From assembly GCF_019396345.1 (NCBI RefSeq), contig NZ_JAHKRM010000021.1, positions 124,001-188,000 on the forward strand: a DNA stretch of 64,000 bases, written 5' to 3'. The position numbers and the translations under genes were made by a program. This document shows, one piece after another, positions 62,132-64,000 of the stretch. The stretch is from Nonomuraea guangzhouensis (GTDB taxonomy: Bacteria > Actinomycetota > Actinomycetes > Streptosporangiales > Streptosporangiaceae). Under the pieces are notes generated by a model that saw nothing but the letters and a program-made list of their open reading frames with translations, was not told the origin of the DNA and made no database searches. Numbering within the stretch: the first letter of the stretch is position 1; every line of letters begins with the position of its first letter.

Positions 62132-62941
62132 TCACGGGTGGGGCCTGAGCGGCGCGGCGATCCGTGACCGCGCCGGCGGCACGAACCTGGGCAGCGACCG
62201 ATACCCGGCCCGATAGGCCGAGGCCAGCAGTCGCAGGACGTCGCTCTCCGCGTCATGCCGGAGGATGCCGTGTAACCGGGTCAGGTCATTGACATACCGC
62301 TCATACCTTGCCAGTCGCGTCTGCCGGGAGCCGCGCAACGCGGTGATCACCTTGGAGCGTGGCGCCCCGTCCTCGATCAGCGCCGCCACGTCCAGCCGCC
62401 GTTCGATCGCGTCCAGCCGGGCGTGCACCCGTTCCTTCCTGCGCTCCTCCGGTGAGAGGCGCTCGCCGATGCGCTCGTGGTAGCGGTGGGCGGCCATGCT
62501 CAACTCGTACACGCTCCACGAATCGTCCACCCGCCGCTCGCACCAGCGCCGCTGGTCCTCGGCCATCGCCTGGTCGAGCCGGGCCAGCAGCGACACCAGC
62601 CAGAACGTCGCCGCCTCCTTGGCCAGCGAGCGCCGCTCGTCCTCGCGGGAGCGCATCTGGCTCAGCCACAGTCCGCCCGGCGCGGCGGCGCCCAGCACCG
62701 TGGACAGAGAATTGCCCAGCAGCGCACCGCTCACCAGTGCCACACCGGAGGAGACCAGGCCGGTCAGCAGGATGATGACGACCGCCAGCCACCAGCCTGC
62801 GGGGCCGAAGGGCCGGCCCCTGCCCTGGCAGCGGAGCAGGAGGAATCCCGTGGCGGAGGCTATGGCCAGTGGCACCGTCAGCGCTATCTGTCCCGGCGTC
62901 ACGTGCATCACGGAATCGGCCGCCGCTGTCACGTGCACCAC
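62132..62941 (-). CDS. Hypothetical membrane protein with helical cytosolic domain
   Basis: A 269-residue protein with two or three N-terminal membrane helices (IALTVPLAIASATGFLLL, WWLAVVIILLTGLVSSGVALVSGALLG). The 170-residue charged helical domain that follows includes SPEERRKERVHARLDAIERRLD, which may coil. The GTG at 62941 has GGGGGAGG eight bases upstream. A small duplication (24 bp, two copies) encodes ADSVxHVT twice at the N-terminus. Function unknown. Confidence 0.6.
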   Translation of the reverse strand: MVHVTAAADSVMHVTPGQIALTVPLAIASATGFLLLRCQGRGRPFGPAGWWLAVVIILLTGLVSSGVALVSGALLGNSLSTVLGAAAPGGLWLSQMRSREDERRSLAKEAATFWLVSLLARLDQAMAEDQRRWCERRVDDSWSVYELSMAAHRYHERIGERLSPEERRKERVHARLDAIERRLDVAALIEDGAPRSKVITALRGSRQTRLARYERYVNDLTRLHGILRHDAESDVLRLLASAYRAGYRSLPRFVPPARSRIAAPLRPHP

Positions 62942-63073
62942 GGAATCGGCCTCCCCCACAGATCGTTGTCTCCATAATCGCAGCGACCTCCGTTATTGGA
63001 AATGCCGTTGCATTAGGGATATGTCGCTCAGATACGGTGACATTCCACGTTGAAGGAACAGGAGTACCCCGAC

Positions 63074-63481
63074 ATGCCCGGCCCGCTGGTCGTCAACGAC
63101 TCGGTCGTCATCCCGGACGCCGAGCTCGTCTGGCGTTTCTCCCGCTCTTCCGGCCCGGGCGGCCAGGGCGTCAACACCACCGACAGCCGGGTGGAACTCG
63201 TCTTCGACGTCTCCGCCACGACGGCTCTGTCACCGGCGCTCAAGGCCCGCGCCCTCGACCGGCTGGGCGCACCCACGATCACCATCGCCGCGTCGGAGTA
63301 CCGCTCCCAGCTGCGCAACCGCGAGGCCGCCGAACAGCGCCTGGCCCAGCGCATCCGCGAGGCCATCGCGCCCCCGCCCAAGCGCCGCCGCGCCACCAAG
63401 CCCAGCCGGGGCTCGGTCGAGCGCCGCATCGCCACCAAGAAGCTCCGCTCCGACGTCAAGCGCCTGCGCCGCAGCCCCTGA
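63074..63481 (+). CDS. arfB: Peptidyl-tRNA hydrolase ArfB-like release factor (YaeJ type)
   Basis: A 135-residue protein with RFSRSSGPGGQGVNTTDSRVEL containing the GGQ catalytic motif, and a basic C-terminal tail (KRRRATKPSRGSVERRIATKKLRSDVKRLRR) that enters the empty mRNA channel of stalled ribosomes. It releases nascent chains from non-stop complexes. CAGGAG is spaced for the ATG at 63074. Confidence 0.9.
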   Translation: MPGPLVVNDSVVIPDAELVWRFSRSSGPGGQGVNTTDSRVELVFDVSATTALSPALKARALDRLGAPTITIAASEYRSQLRNREAAEQRLAQRIREAIAPPPKRRRATKPSRGSVERRIATKKLRSDVKRLRRSP

Positions 63482-63493
63482 CCCGGGGACCGG

Positions 63494-64000
63494 CTATGCC
63501 GAAGGGCCCGTCAGGACGAGCCGGCCCGAGAACACCGGCCGCACGGTGAGCGGCACGGGGCAGAGCTGGCCGACGATCTCCCGTACCTGATCGCGCAGGT
63601 AGAGGGCCGTCAGACGGCCCTGGTCGTCGAAGTGCGGGCAGGTGGGCGAGAGCACCAGTTCGCTGCCCATCACGACCGCGCCCGCGCCGGTGAGCTCCTT
63701 GAACAGCTCGGCCTGCGCCCACATGGCGCCACAGGCGCGCACGCTGGCGCTCATCACGGCGACGCGCTTGCCCGCCAGGCGCCCGCCGGCCGCCATCCAG
63801 CGCAGCATGTGGCCCAGCTCAGCCGGGAGCAGGCTGTGCTCGGGCGCGGTGAGCAGCACCGCGTCGCACTCGTCGACCTTGCGGAGCAGGCCCGCCACCG
63901 GCTCGGGTACGGGGCCGAGCGCGTGGGGCGGAACCGCGCCGAGTCCCCGCCAGCACTCCAGGCGCACCCCCGGGGGCAGCTCCCTGCCCGTTGCCTCCAG
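63494..64000 (-). CDS. NADPH-dependent FMN reductase / flavodoxin-like protein (N-terminus outside window)
   Basis: The frame is open to the window edge. LLRKVDECDAVLLTAPEHSLLPAELGHMLRWM and KRVAVMSASVRACGAMWAQ match NADPH-dependent FMN reductases, where the second segment helps bind FMN and the first is the P-E-Y/H-S-P-like loop. The visible part is 168 residues. It is convergent with the arfB-like gene. Confidence 0.8.
   Translation of the reverse strand: MEATGRELPPGVRLECWRGLGAVPPHALGPVPEPVAGLLRKVDECDAVLLTAPEHSLLPAELGHMLRWMAAGGRLAGKRVAVMSASVRACGAMWAQAELFKELTGAGAVVMGSELVLSPTCPHFDDQGRLTALYLRDQVREIVGQLCPVPLTVRPVFSGRLVLTGPSA

Overview
The window is very GC-rich DNA from a high-GC Gram-positive actinomycete. 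The clues are GTG starts, four-base stop/start overlaps, an HspR-type (HAIR) operator in front of lon, WXG100 proteins, a DUF397/Scr1-type regulator cluster, a DUF1023 hydrolase and ECF41-type sigma signals. A Streptosporangiaceae genome such as Nonomuraea would fit, but that is an inference from gene style and not a match. No rRNA, tRNA, CRISPR array or intact insertion sequence was seen.

Layout. 1-13.3 kb: the end of a non-ribosomal peptide cluster. It holds a three-module NRPS piece (A-PCP-E / C-A-PCP / C-A-PCP-E) with no thioesterase, then a stand-alone serine hydrolase that looks like a penicillin-binding-protein-type peptide cyclase, then an exporter. 14-18 kb: an NDH-2-like flavoprotein translationally coupled to an ECF41/SigJ-type sigma factor, and an FAD hydroxylase. 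18.1-20.3 kb: an XRE regulator, an ImmA-like metalloprotease and a polytopic membrane protein in one operon. 20.5-24 kb: a lone RmlC-like epimerase, an acyl-CoA ligase and a secreted basic aromatic protein. 23.5-26.5 kb: a methionine ABC transporter (metN, metI, metQ) with a short leader ORF upstream and an unusual repeat-filled gap inside the operon. 26.6-29.7 kb: GH13 hydrolase, FUSC-type membrane protein and a divergent MarR regulator. 30-33.7 kb: a Fic AMPylase with a strong dyad operator, and lon. 33.8-39 kb: a two-component system, an adenylate-forming enzyme, a DUF1023 hydrolase and heme oxygenase. 39.3-45.1 kb: two WXG100 proteins, a secreted NucA/NucB-type nuclease with a small partner, and an XRE/DUF397/ATPase developmental-type cluster. 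45.4-50.8 kb: TetR, DHA2 exporter, P450 and a secreted FG-GAP protein. 50.9-58.5 kb: a six-gene MacAB-like transporter and two-component operon plus a divergent second adaptor. 58.6-64 kb: PhoD phosphatase, HAD, alpha/beta hydrolase, a small XRE protein with tandem operators, a membrane protein, an ArfB-like release factor and an edge-truncated FMN reductase.

Three themes stand out. First, the NRPS appears to release its product by a trans-acting cyclase, and its middle adenylation domain has lost the A10 lysine. Second, several regulatory palindromes are well preserved in front of fic, the heme oxygenase gene, the DUF5753 regulator, the small XRE gene and marR. Third, short tandem repeats (15-bp pentapeptide repeats in three unrelated genes, plus 29-bp, about 45-bp and 8-bp intergenic repeats) occur through the window.
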